A DNA stretch of 64,000 bases from DASQFI01 sp035633215 (GTDB lineage: Bacteria; Acidobacteriota; Vicinamibacteria; Vicinamibacterales; SCN-69-37): contig DASQFI010000045.1 of assembly GCA_035633215.1 (NCBI GenBank), positions 62,001 through 126,000 on the forward strand, given 5' to 3'. Below are positions 56,666 to 64,000 of this stretch, one piece after another. Below the pieces are notes generated by a model. The model was not told the DNA's origin. It saw nothing but the letters and a program-made list of their open reading frames with translations, and ran no database searches. The position numbers and the translations under genes are program-made. Each line of letters starts with the position of its first letter. The first letter of the stretch is position 1.

Positions 56666-57472
56666 ATGACGAGTGCGCGCCACGACATCGCGGCTTCGAG
56701 CGGGCTCCGGCGGCGCGACGACGGGTACATCCTGGTCGTCCTGCTGATCGGGATGGCCGTGGCGGCGATCTGGATGAGCGCCGCGCTGCCTGCATGGCGC
56801 CAGCAATCGATGCGCGAGAAAGAGCTCGACCTGATCTTCCGCGGCGAGCAATACGCGCGCGCCATCGCGCTCTACCAGATCAAGAACAACTCGTATCCAC
56901 TCGACATCGACGTCCTCATCTCACAGCGTTACCTGCGCAAGAAGTGGAAGGACCCGGTAACCGGAGAGGACTTTCAACCGGTCGGCATTACCACGCCGGG
57001 CACGGGCACGACGCCGGGCCGATCGGGGACGACGCCGGGGACCACGCCTGCGAGAGGCGTCACGCCCGGGATGCCCGCGCGCGGCGCCACACCGCAACAA
57101 ACGGCCACGCCAGGCCGCTCACCTCAAGGACTCTCGTTCGGCAACCAGCCGCTCGTCGGCGGCATCACGGGCGTGCGCAGCCTGAGCCAGGCGACGTCGA
57201 TCCGCGTGTACAACGGCCAGCAGCAGCACAATCTCTGGCAGTTCGACGCGGCGATGCTGATGGCGCGCATGGGACGCAATCAGGCGCCGCCCGGCGGCGG
57301 GCCGGCACGTGGACGAGGCGACGGCCGCGCCGGTCCTGGAGTGCGGCAAGGCGTACCGGGGGGAGTGCCGGGCGGAGTGCCGGGCCGCGGTGTTGGTCCT
57401 GGCGGTCGTGGTGGCATGCCGCCGCCTCCACCTCCGCCCGGCGGACCGGGACGCGGAGCCGGAAGTGAATGA
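56666..57472 (+). CDS. pseudopilin-like protein lacking Glu5, Gly/Pro-rich tail
   Basis: About 268 residues. N terminus RRRDDG followed by YILVVLLIGMAVAAIWMSAALPAW resembles a prepilin leader and helix, but the +5 residue is Val, not Glu. The next part (REKELDLIFRGEQYARAIALYQIKNNSYPLDIDVL, KKWKDPVTGEDFQPV) is typical of type II pseudopilins. After about residue 120 the sequence is low-complexity Gly/Pro/Thr/Arg (TTPGTGTTPG, GVPGGVPGGVPGRG). Lack of Glu5, as in GspK, suggests a tip-located minor subunit. ATG 56666 or GTG 56657 may start it; no clear ribosome site. The TGA stop lies in the arm of a palindrome. Confidence 0.72.
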   Translation: MTSARHDIAASSGLRRRDDGYILVVLLIGMAVAAIWMSAALPAWRQQSMREKELDLIFRGEQYARAIALYQIKNNSYPLDIDVLISQRYLRKKWKDPVTGEDFQPVGITTPGTGTTPGRSGTTPGTTPARGVTPGMPARGATPQQTATPGRSPQGLSFGNQPLVGGITGVRSLSQATSIRVYNGQQQHNLWQFDAAMLMARMGRNQAPPGGGPARGRGDGRAGPGVRQGVPGGVPGGVPGRGVGPGGRGGMPPPPPPPGGPGRGAGSE

Positions 57473-57594
57473 AGGCAGTGAAGGGGTGAAGAACATGAAG
57501 GAAAGCGCTGGTCTTTGATATCGCTGCTGCGGTCAGGATCGATTTCAAAGACGAGTGCTTGTCTTCATGTTCTTCACCCCTTCACTGCCTTCAT
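57469..57594. repeat. 126-bp palindrome, GAAGGCAGTGAAGGGGTG family
   Basis: 32-base perfect arms (57469-57500 and 57563-57594), with further imperfect pairing inside (GGTCTTTGATATCG with CGATTTCAAAGAC). Each arm read outward encodes MKAVKG then TGA in one frame: the right arm supplies the last residues and stop of the serine hydrolase, the left arm holds the stop of the pseudopilin-like gene. A one-arm relative is at 31264-31296. Confidence 0.9.
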
Positions 57595-58620
57595 GACTGC
57601 GTCGTGGATCTTCGGACGCAGCGCGACGTGCTGTTCGTTCGCGCGTGTCGGATGTACGCGATTCGTCAGCAACACCACGTACAGATCGTTCTCCCAGTCG
57701 ATCCACAGTGACGTACCGGTGAATCCCGTGTGACCGATCGCGGTGGGGGAGAGCCGCGTGCCGCATGACGAGGTGGGGAGCATCGTGTCCCAGCCGAGCG
57801 CGCGGGAGCTCTCGGGCACGTCCGATCGCGTAGCGAAGAGCCGCATGAGCTCGGGCGGGCCGAGCGGCCCGGGCGCGTGAAACGTCCTGAGCACCAGCCG
57901 CGCGAACGCGCCAACGGCTGGCGCCGTGCCGAACAGCCCCGCATGCGCCGCGACGCCGCCGAGCGCCGCCGCGTTCTCGTCGTGCACCTCGCCGCGGAGC
58001 AGTCGCGCGCGCCACGGGTCGTGTTCCGTCGGCGCGATGCGATCGATCAGCTCGGCGCGCGGGTTGAACCAGATTTCGCCGAGCTCCGCGGACAGACGTT
58101 GAAACTGCGCGTCGAGCGTGGCGGTCGCGGCGGTCTCGAGCGCGAAGCCGAGGAGCATGAAACCCGGATCGGAGTACACCGATTTCGTGCCGGGCGCGCG
58201 CTCGAGCGGCAGGTCCGCGATCGCGCGCTCGAACCCCGCGCGGCCGCTCACGGTCTCCCACAGCGTGGCGTGGGCGGGCAATCCGGACGAGTGCGTCAGC
58301 AAGTGCCGGATCGAGATGGCTCCGCGGTCTCCGGTCGCGAAGGCAGGCACGAACGTGCCGACCGCCGAGTCGAGCGCGAGCCGCGCGCCGTCAACCAGCC
58401 GCATCGCGATCGACGTCGTCGAGATGACCTTCGTGAGCGAGGCGAGATCGAAGATCGTCTCGACCTCGCAGACCGTCGCGTCCGCGTCGTACGTCAGTCG
58501 ACCGAACGCCGCCTGCCAGATCGGTCCGGCCCGTCGACCGACTTCGATCGTCGCCGCCGGAAACGCGCGTGCGTCAATTCCGGATTGGATGATCTGTCTC
58601 GCACCTGCAAAGCCATGCAT
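57574..58620 (-). CDS. beta-lactamase-fold serine hydrolase (AmiE-like candidate)
   Basis: 348 residues of the class C beta-lactamase/esterase family. Active-site motifs: SLTK (LASLTKVIST, about residue 60), YSD as the Tyr-x-Asn equivalent (SVYSDPGFMLLGF) and HTG (IGHTGFTGTS) in place of KTG. No signal peptide is seen, so it may be cytoplasmic or anchored otherwise. In Bacillus the MurNAc-recycling operon includes AmiE, a member of this family that removes the peptide from MurNAc. The neighbours here (sugar kinase, NagB-like, MurQ) make the same role likely but unproven. Its last codons come from a palindrome arm. Confidence 0.8.
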   Translation of the reverse strand: MHGFAGARQIIQSGIDARAFPAATIEVGRRAGPIWQAAFGRLTYDADATVCEVETIFDLASLTKVISTTSIAMRLVDGARLALDSAVGTFVPAFATGDRGAISIRHLLTHSSGLPAHATLWETVSGRAGFERAIADLPLERAPGTKSVYSDPGFMLLGFALETAATATLDAQFQRLSAELGEIWFNPRAELIDRIAPTEHDPWRARLLRGEVHDENAAALGGVAAHAGLFGTAPAVGAFARLVLRTFHAPGPLGPPELMRLFATRSDVPESSRALGWDTMLPTSSCGTRLSPTAIGHTGFTGTSLWIDWENDLYVVLLTNRVHPTRANEQHVALRPKIHDAVMKAVKG

Positions 58621-58749
58621 CAGCCTGAATCGTATCGTCTCTGAGCCTCCTTGGCCGCCGTAGCGCCCTCGGCGCGTAGGTGGCTGAGCCTTTCAGGCTT
58701 TGAGGCTTTGATCCTTTGAGCCCTCGCGCCTGCGATAGGCTTTCTCCAC

Positions 58750-59688
58750 ATGGTGGTCCTGGGCATCGACGCCGGCGGCACGAAGACCGTCTGTCAACTC
58801 GTGGACGAACAGACGCACGTGCTCGCGGAGGCGCGCGGGGCCGGCGCGAACCTGCAGGCGTCGGGTGAGCTCGAAGTCGAGAAGGTCCTGCACGGCGTCA
58901 TCGACCAGGCGCTCGCGGGCTCTGGCGCGGTGCCGTCCGCGATTTGTCTGGGGATGGCCGGCGTCGATCGGCCGCGCGACGCGGACATCGTGCGCGGCAT
59001 TCTGCTGCGCATCGGCCATCGGGCGCAGCCGTACGTCGTGAATGATGCGCTGATTGCGCTCGAAGCCGGCGTCCCCGGCGACGAAGGCGTCGTCGTCGTA
59101 GCGGGGACAGGATCGATCGCGTACGGCCGGGACGCGCGCGGCCGGGCGGCGCGGGCCGGCGGCTGGGGCTACGTGCTGGGCGACGAAGGCAGCGGGTACT
59201 GGCTGGGCCGGCAGGCGCTCCGCGCCGTCGTGCGATCGGCCGACGGGCGAGGGCGGGCGACCTCCCTCACGCCGCGCGTGCTCGCGCACTACGGCGTCAA
59301 CCGGCCGCAGGATCTCGTCTGGGAGGTCTATCACGGCGGTCTCAAGACGACAGCGATTGCCGCGCTCGCCTCGGTGGTGGGCGAAGCGGCGACGGACGGC
59401 GATCCGCTCGCGACACACATCATCGACGCTGGCGCCGTGGAGCTGGCGGGTGCGGCCACCTCCGTTGCGCGCCGCCTGTCGCTCGACCGGTGTCCGATCG
59501 TGCTCGCCGGCGGCATTCTGCGCGGCCTGGTGCCGCTGCGCACGCGGGTGCTCGTCGATCTCGCCCGCGCGCTTCCACGCGCCGAGCCGCTCGTGCTCGA
59601 CGTGGAACCGGCGCTCGGCGCGGCCCGGCTCGCCCTCGCGCTCATGGCCGGCAAGCCGGCGATTCCGACGTACCTGGACGCGGTCTGA
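58750..59688 (+). CDS. BadF/BcrA-type kinase, probable GlcNAc/MurNAc kinase
   Basis: 312-residue ASKHA-fold ATPase. Phosphate-1 loop GIDAGGTKTVCQLVD, phosphate-2 region VVAGTGSIAYGRDARG, GGWGYVLGDEGSGYWLGRQAL (sugar-binding) and adenosine loop VLAGGIL. These match GlcNAc kinases and the clostridial MurK, which phosphorylates both GlcNAc and MurNAc at O6. With murQ nearby, a MurNAc kinase role is attractive. ATG 58750 begins right at the conserved strand. Its stop overlaps the NagB-like start (TGATG). The upstream gap holds tandem GGCTTTGA words (about 58693-58720). Confidence 0.88.
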   Translation: MVVLGIDAGGTKTVCQLVDEQTHVLAEARGAGANLQASGELEVEKVLHGVIDQALAGSGAVPSAICLGMAGVDRPRDADIVRGILLRIGHRAQPYVVNDALIALEAGVPGDEGVVVVAGTGSIAYGRDARGRAARAGGWGYVLGDEGSGYWLGRQALRAVVRSADGRGRATSLTPRVLAHYGVNRPQDLVWEVYHGGLKTTAIAALASVVGEAATDGDPLATHIIDAGAVELAGAATSVARRLSLDRCPIVLAGGILRGLVPLRTRVLVDLARALPRAEPLVLDVEPALGAARLALALMAGKPAIPTYLDAV

Positions 59689-60449
59689 TGCCGCGCGTCG
59701 TCATCCTTGAAACCGAGCGTGACGCATCAGCGGCGGTCGCGTCGTTTCTCGCAAGAAGCCTCGACGCGACGCCCGATCTCGTGCTCGCGCTTCCGGCCGG
59801 CCGGACCCCGATACAGTTGTACGACGCGCTGGTGGCGTGCCATCGCTCGGGGGCCGCGGATTTCAGCCGCGCCACGACCTTTGGCCTCGACGAGTTCGCC
59901 GGATTGCGACCCTCCGATCCGCGGAGCTTCCACGCGTTCCATCGCCGGCATCTGCTCGATCGCGTCAACGTCGAAGCCGTCCGCATTCACACCCTGAACG
60001 GCGCCGCGTCGAACTGGAGAAGGGAAGCGGCGGTCTACGAACGGCAGATCTCCGACGCGGGCGGCCTCGACTTCGCGATCGTCGGCATCGGCCGCAACGG
60101 CCACGTGGGATTCAACGAGCCGGCAGGTCGCCTGCCCGCGCGCACGCATCGCGTCCGGTTGCGTCCCGAAACGCGACGCGCCAACGCGGAGGCCTTCGGC
60201 GGGCGCTGGCGCGACGTGCCGACACATGCGTTGTCGATGGGCATGGGCACGATCCTCAACGCGCGCGGCGTGATTCTGGTCGCGTTCGGGCGCCGGAAGA
60301 GAGCGATCGTGCGTCGCGCGCTGAGCGGTCCCGTGACGACGCGAGTGCCGGCCTCACTCCTGCAACTGCATCCGAATGGCCTGGTGGTGTTGGATCGTGC
60401 GGCATGGGGACGGGAGTCGATTGTGGAAAACTCCCGGGACGCTACCTAG
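59688..60449 (+). CDS. NagB-like glucosamine-6-phosphate deaminase
   Basis: Converts glucosamine 6-phosphate to fructose 6-phosphate and ammonia. 253 residues. Motifs: LALPAGRTPIQLYDAL, TFGLDEFAGL (general-acid Asp), VGIGRNGHVGFNEPAG (catalytic His and Glu) and PASLLQLHPN near the end. The Asn in RNGH is the form found in Firmicutes NagB, so it is not a defect. The last twelve or so residues (GRESIVENSRDAT) are encoded by the left arm and loop of a palindrome, replacing the usual tail. ATG overlaps the kinase stop. Confidence 0.85.
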   Translation: MPRVVILETERDASAAVASFLARSLDATPDLVLALPAGRTPIQLYDALVACHRSGAADFSRATTFGLDEFAGLRPSDPRSFHAFHRRHLLDRVNVEAVRIHTLNGAASNWRREAAVYERQISDAGGLDFAIVGIGRNGHVGFNEPAGRLPARTHRVRLRPETRRANAEAFGGRWRDVPTHALSMGMGTILNARGVILVAFGRRKRAIVRRALSGPVTTRVPASLLQLHPNGLVVLDRAAWGRESIVENSRDAT

Positions 60450-60504
60450 CGAGTTTCACTGGCGATGTCCCTGGAGTTTTCCACAATCGACTCCCGTCCC
60501 CTTA
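60406..60504. repeat. long palindromic element, GGGGACGG family, copy 2
   Basis: 35-base arms (60406-60440 and 60467-60501) with one mismatch around a 26-base loop, plus TTA at the right edge, which is the TAA stop of murQ. It shares GTGGAAAACTCCCGGGAC and GTCCCTGGAGTTTTCCAC with the element at 4422-4513. The NagB-like frame reads 14 codons into it before a TAG in the loop. Confidence 0.92.
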
Positions 60505-61443
60505 TGTCTTAAGCAGTTTCTTGAGGCGCGGTTCGAGATCCTCGCCGATGGCTTCGCGCACCGAATCGTGCGATTTGCGCAGCCGCCGGAGCGCCTGCGA
60601 GTACGAAACGTCGGCATTTTTCATGACGATTGCCGCCTTGACGTTCCACTTCGCGACGCGCAGCAGCTCGCCGGCGTCTTCGGCATCGGTGCCCGTGACC
60701 ATCATCACGATGCGGCGTGCGCGGTCCTTGAGCTTCTCCGACCCGATCTGCACGTCCACCATCAAGTTGCCGTACGTCTTGCCGACGCGCACCATCGCGA
60801 TTGTCGTCAGCATGTTGAGGACCATCTTGGTGGCCGTGCCGGCCTTGAGGCGGGTGGATCCGGCGACGACCTCGGGCCCGACCGCGGGCGCGATGATCAG
60901 GTCGACGTAGTTCTGGAGCTCGGTGCCCGGCCAGCACGTGACGAAGATGATGCGCGCGGCCTTCTTGCGCGCGCCGGTGAGCGCGCCGCGGACGAACTGC
61001 GTGATGCCGCTGGCCGAGACGCCGATGACGACGTCGCGCTTGGAGACGCGGAGGCGCGCGATGCTGCGCGCGCCTTCCTCGAAGTTGTCCTCGACCCCTT
61101 CGCGGGCGCGGAACACGGCCTCCTGGCCGCCCGCCATGATCGCCTGCACGAGTTTGGGAGTGGTGCCGAACGTCGGCGGCATTTCGGCCGCTTCGACCAC
61201 GCCGAGCCGGCCGCTGGTGCCGGCGCCGACGAGGAACAGCCGGCCGCCTTTCTTCAGCGCGCTGGCGATGATCTCGACGCCGTGCGCGATCCGCTCGCGC
61301 TCTTTCTGCACCGCCGCGACGACGCGGCGATCTTCGGTGCTGATGAGATCGATGATCTCGAGCACCGGCATCCGGTCGATCGCCAGTGTGGCGGGATTGA
61401 TCGCTTCAGTGGGCAGGTCTTGCCACTTCGAGTGATACGGCAT
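60502..61443 (-). CDS. murQ: N-acetylmuramic acid 6-phosphate etherase MurQ
   Basis: Removes D-lactate from MurNAc-6-phosphate to give GlcNAc-6-phosphate in wall recycling. 313 residues, SIS domain with VGAGTSGRLGVVEAAEMPPTFG (catalytic Glu region), GVSASGITQFVRGAL and TRLKAGTATKMVLNMLTTIAMVRVGKTYGNLMVDV. ATG 61443 (MPYHSKWQDLPTEAINP) is the family start. Divergent from xerD with a 131-base gap that includes TACTAT near 61505-61511. Its stop is the edge of a palindrome shared with the NagB-like gene, to which it is convergent. A nagA deacetylase needed between MurQ and NagB is not in the window. Confidence 0.95.
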   Translation of the reverse strand: MPYHSKWQDLPTEAINPATLAIDRMPVLEIIDLISTEDRRVVAAVQKERERIAHGVEIIASALKKGGRLFLVGAGTSGRLGVVEAAEMPPTFGTTPKLVQAIMAGGQEAVFRAREGVEDNFEEGARSIARLRVSKRDVVIGVSASGITQFVRGALTGARKKAARIIFVTCWPGTELQNYVDLIIAPAVGPEVVAGSTRLKAGTATKMVLNMLTTIAMVRVGKTYGNLMVDVQIGSEKLKDRARRIVMMVTGTDAEDAGELLRVAKWNVKAAIVMKNADVSYSQALRRLRKSHDSVREAIGEDLEPRLKKLLKT

Positions 61444-61574
61444 GGCGCATGCGGCCGCACGCGCGAAGCGTGAAAGACGACCGCGATGACCGAACGGCTC
61501 TAGCGTACTATAGCTCCAGCTCCGTCGCGAACGTCGACGCGCGAGGGGTGACCAGCCCCGGAGTATCCACCGGC

Positions 61575-62465
61575 ATGTCCGCGCCCACGCCTGAGAGCTA
61601 CCTGCGCCACCTCGAAGTCGAGCGGCGCATGGCGCCGAACACACTCGACGCCTATCGCCGCGATCTCGCGCGGCTGTCGGAATTCGCCGCCGCGCAGCGA
61701 CAGCCGTTGACGCACTTGACGCGTCGCGATCTCGAGGCCTTCGTGCGCGAGCTGATGTCGTCCGGCTTGTCGGCCGCATCGACCGCGCGTCTCGTCGCGT
61801 CCACGCGCGGGTTCTTCCGCTTTCTGCGGCTCATCGGCGCGGTGGCCGCCAATCCCGCCGAGGACCTGCAAGCGCCGCGCGCGTTCGCCGCGTTGCCGCG
61901 GTTCCTGTCGCTCGAGGACGTGGACGCGCTGCTGGCGGCGCCCGACACGTCGACGCCGCGCGGGCTGCGCGATCGCACGCTGATTGAGGTGCTGTACGCC
62001 ACCGGCCTCCGCGTCTCCGAGCTCGTCGGCCTGCGCGTGACCGACGTGCGCGTTGACGAGGGCTACGTGCAGTGTCTCGGCAAGGGGCGGAAGCAACGCA
62101 TCGTCCCGATCGGCGACACCGCGGCCGACTGGGTCCGGAGGTACGTCGCCGAAGGACGGCCGGTCCTGACGAACCAGCGGCAGACGCCGTGGCTGTTCGT
62201 GAACGCGCGCGGCGGCGCCCGCCTCTCGCGCAGCGGGTTTTGGAAACTGTTGAAGACGTACGGCGGCGAGGCCGGGCTGCGCGCGCATCTGAGTCCGCAC
62301 GTGCTGCGTCACTCATTCGCAACACATCTCCTCGAGCGCGGCGCGGATCTCCGCGCGATCCAGGCGATGCTCGGACATGCAGACCTGTCGACGACGCAGA
62401 TCTATACGCACGTGCTCGAGGCCCGGCTGCGGCAGGTCTACGACCAGTTCCATCCGCGGCATTAG
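61575..62465 (+). CDS. xerD: XerC/XerD-type tyrosine recombinase
   Basis: Chromosome-dimer resolvase type recombinase, 296 residues. N-terminal core-binding domain (YLRHLEVERRMAPNTLDAYRRDL) and catalytic domain with Arg in YATGLRVSELVGL, Lys in CLGKGRKQRIVP, HxxR in SPHVLRHSFATHLLERGADLR, His in MLGHADLSTTQ and nucleophile Y277 in IYTHV. Length and N terminus fit housekeeping Xer, not a phage integrase; XerC cannot be excluded. ATG 61575 gives the normal length. The TAG stop is the first triplet of a palindrome. Confidence 0.9.
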   Translation: MSAPTPESYLRHLEVERRMAPNTLDAYRRDLARLSEFAAAQRQPLTHLTRRDLEAFVRELMSSGLSAASTARLVASTRGFFRFLRLIGAVAANPAEDLQAPRAFAALPRFLSLEDVDALLAAPDTSTPRGLRDRTLIEVLYATGLRVSELVGLRVTDVRVDEGYVQCLGKGRKQRIVPIGDTAADWVRRYVAEGRPVLTNQRQTPWLFVNARGGARLSRSGFWKLLKTYGGEAGLRAHLSPHVLRHSFATHLLERGADLRAIQAMLGHADLSTTQIYTHVLEARLRQVYDQFHPRH

Positions 62466-62487
62466 CCGGCCCTGAAGGGCCGGCCTA
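62463..62487. repeat. TAGCCGGCCCT palindrome after xerD
   Basis: TAGCCGGCCCT with AGGGCCGGCCTA (62463-62487), nearly perfect, short loop. TAG is the xerD stop. Same GGCCGGCCCT wording as the element at 6884-6953. Likely terminator. Confidence 0.8.
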
Positions 62488-62601
62488 CATGTCGTTGGGT
62501 GCGCGACTTTTGTCCGAGAGTCGTCAGAATCCTGCCGTCCCATTGCCTCATTTGGAGCGCTCTGATACGGTTAGCTGTTCGAAAGTAGAGGAGTTTCCCC
62601 C

Positions 62602-63795
62602 ATGGGCCGCACGGGCCGTCATTTGTTCACATCTGAATCCGTTACCGAAGGCCATCCCGACAAAATTGCCGATCAGATCTCCGACGGCGTCCTCGACGCG
62701 ATCATCGCGCAGGATCCCGTCGCGCGCGTGGCGTGCGAGACGCTCGTCACGACCGGCCTCGCGCTCATCGCCGGCGAGATCACGACGAACTGCACGATCG
62801 ACTATCAGAAAGTCGTGCGCGACGTCATTCGCGACGTCGGCTACACGCGCGCGAAATACGGCTTCGACCACGAGACGTGCGCGGTCCTCTCGGCCATCCA
62901 CGAGCAGTCGCGCGACATCGGACAGGGCGTGGACACCGGCGGCGCCGGCGACCAGGGCCTCATGTTCGGCTACGCGTGCCGCGAAACGGCCGAGCTCATG
63001 CCGCTTCCGATCATGCTCGCGCACAAACTCGTGCGCGGACTGTCGGAGAGTCGCCGCAGCGGCGAGCTCGACTACCTCCGGCCGGACGGCAAGTCGCAGG
63101 TCACGGTCGAGTACCACGGCGATCGTCCCGTCCGGATCGACGCCGTCGTGCTGTCGACGCAGCACAGCGACCGCGTGACGCACGACACCATCACGCGCGA
63201 CCTCACCGAGAAGGTCGTCAAAAAGCTCGTGCCCGCCGAGATGATGGACAAGAACACGAAGATTTACGTCAACCCGACGGGAAGATTCGTCACCGGCGGT
63301 CCGCACGGCGATGCCGGTGTCACCGGACGCAAGATCATCGTGGACACCTACGGCGGCGCGGCCCCGCACGGCGGCGGCGCGTTCTCGGGCAAGGATCCCA
63401 CGAAGGTCGATCGATCCGCGTGCTACATGGCCCGCTACATCGCCAAGAACGTCGTCGCCGCAGGACTGGCCGATCGCGCGATGGTCCAGGTCGCCTACGC
63501 GATTGGCGTCGCCGATCCCGTGTCGATTCTCGTCGACACGTCCGGCACCGGCCGCGTGGCCGACGACGTGATCGTCGATCTGGTCCGCACGCACTTCGCG
63601 CTCACGCCGCGCGGCATCATCGACTCGCTGCAGCTCCGGCGGCCGATCTACCGGAAGACCGCCGCGTTCGGGCATTTCGGCCGGACCGAGCCGGAATTCA
63701 CGTGGGAGCGCACGGACAAGGCCGCGGCAATCGCCTCCGACGCGGGCCTCGGCGCTCGCGCCGAGGAACAGGCCGAAGGCGTCACGCGGCGCTAA
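62602..63795 (+). CDS. metK: S-adenosylmethionine synthetase
   Basis: Makes SAM from methionine and ATP. 397 residues. Signatures: FTSESVTEGHPDKIADQISDG at the start, GAGDQGLMFGYAC (the GAGDQG motif), TGRFVTGGPHGDAGVTGRKI and GGGAFSGKDPTKVDRSACYMARYIAKN. ATG 62602 with AGAGGAG upstream. The 136-base gap after xerD shows no SAM-I riboswitch signature that I can recognise. Confidence 0.98.
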   Translation: MGRTGRHLFTSESVTEGHPDKIADQISDGVLDAIIAQDPVARVACETLVTTGLALIAGEITTNCTIDYQKVVRDVIRDVGYTRAKYGFDHETCAVLSAIHEQSRDIGQGVDTGGAGDQGLMFGYACRETAELMPLPIMLAHKLVRGLSESRRSGELDYLRPDGKSQVTVEYHGDRPVRIDAVVLSTQHSDRVTHDTITRDLTEKVVKKLVPAEMMDKNTKIYVNPTGRFVTGGPHGDAGVTGRKIIVDTYGGAAPHGGGAFSGKDPTKVDRSACYMARYIAKNVVAAGLADRAMVQVAYAIGVADPVSILVDTSGTGRVADDVIVDLVRTHFALTPRGIIDSLQLRRPIYRKTAAFGHFGRTEPEFTWERTDKAAAIASDAGLGARAEEQAEGVTRR

Positions 63796-63821
63796 CGCCG
63801 CACGTCCATCGACCGCGGGCG

Positions 63822-64000
63822 GTGCGGCGCCTTCTCCGAGCCCTCTACCTGACGACGGCGGCCTTTGCGGCCGCCGTCGCGTTTTACGTCGCCGCCACGC
63901 TCCCACCGGCCTCGCAAGCGCTGACGCCGGATCCTCCGCCGACGGTCGTCCTCGGCGGGTATCACATTCACAGCACGCGATCGGATGGATCGGGGACGGT
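63822..64000 (+). CDS. PHP-domain protein, 3'-truncated
   Basis: Starts at GTG 63822, 26 bases after the metK stop, and runs off the right edge after 59 codons. The N terminus (MRRLLRALYLTTAAFAAAVAFYVA) is a membrane anchor or signal. After a Pro-rich spacer comes LGGYHIHSTRSDGSGT, which matches the first metal motif (HxH ... SDG) of PHP-type phosphoesterases. Substrate and domain extent cannot be told from this fragment. Confidence 0.7.
   Translation, partial: MRRLLRALYLTTAAFAAAVAFYVAATLPPASQALTPDPPPTVVLGGYHIHSTRSDGSGT

Noticed and set aside
60097..60132. Loss of an active-site Asp in the NagB-like enzyme
   Set aside because: The RNGH form is normal in Firmicutes-type NagB, so it is not evidence of inactivity.
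62466..62601. SAM riboswitch upstream of metK
   Set aside because: No SAM-I core or SAM-II-like pseudoknot could be recognised; the gap is mostly a short palindrome and unremarkable sequence.

Overview
The window is GC-rich, densely coding DNA on a single chromosomal segment, with no phage, plasmid, insertion-sequence transposase or CRISPR array. Gene content (type IV pilus/type II secretion assembly locus, many NtrC-type regulators, a bacterial microcompartment pair, many GTG/TTG starts, 1- to 4-base gene overlaps) fits a free-living bacterium. I infer an Acidobacteriota member of Vicinamibacteria type, but no 16S gene is present to prove it.

Layout. 1-4.4 kb: truncated ttcA, dtd, a secreted beta-rich protein, a GlpD-like FAD enzyme and a methyltransferase. 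4.5-18.7 kb: housekeeping genes mostly on the plus strand (dapF, SLC13 transporter, radC, larC, metG, tatD, prenyl synthase, ligA, HtrA protease, NtrC-like regulator), several joined by ATGA overlaps. 18.7-19.16 kb: RNase P RNA. 19.3-26.6 kb: accessory region with a secreted amidohydrolase, a sugar epimerase whose 3' end is duplicated around a nonsense-mutated FkbM methyltransferase, a ComEA-like protein, a pseudopilin, a sigma-54-type regulator lacking the GAFTGA loop, a secreted cysteine-rich protein and a tiny membrane protein. 26.7-31.2 kb: complete gcvT-gcvH-gcvP glycine cleavage set. 31.3-43.6 kb: aminotransferase, nnr, tsaE, guaB, secA, an M23 peptidase, comM and mltD. 43.8-45.9 kb: CoA-acylating aldehyde dehydrogenase with a microcompartment shell protein. 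47.2-57.5 kb: pilC-pilB-pilM-pilN-pilO-pilP-secretin followed by pseudopilins and a lipoprotein. 57.6-61.4 kb: a probable peptidoglycan-recycling cluster (beta-lactamase-fold amidase, BadF-type kinase, NagB-like deaminase, MurQ). 61.6-64 kb: xerD-like recombinase, metK and the start of a PHP-domain gene.

The most striking feature is a large population of palindromic intergenic elements of at least seven sequence families, several present in two or three copies here. Many begin with TAG or TAA, and that triplet is the stop codon of the neighbouring gene. Two palindromes lie inside the leader-peptide codons of two different pseudopilin genes, a part of the protein that is cut off before assembly. 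Other points worth checking are a DapF homologue with serine at both catalytic cysteine positions, a secretin carrying a cohesin-like C-terminal domain, and a possible secreted-peptide plus membrane-protein cassette at 25.5-26.5 kb.
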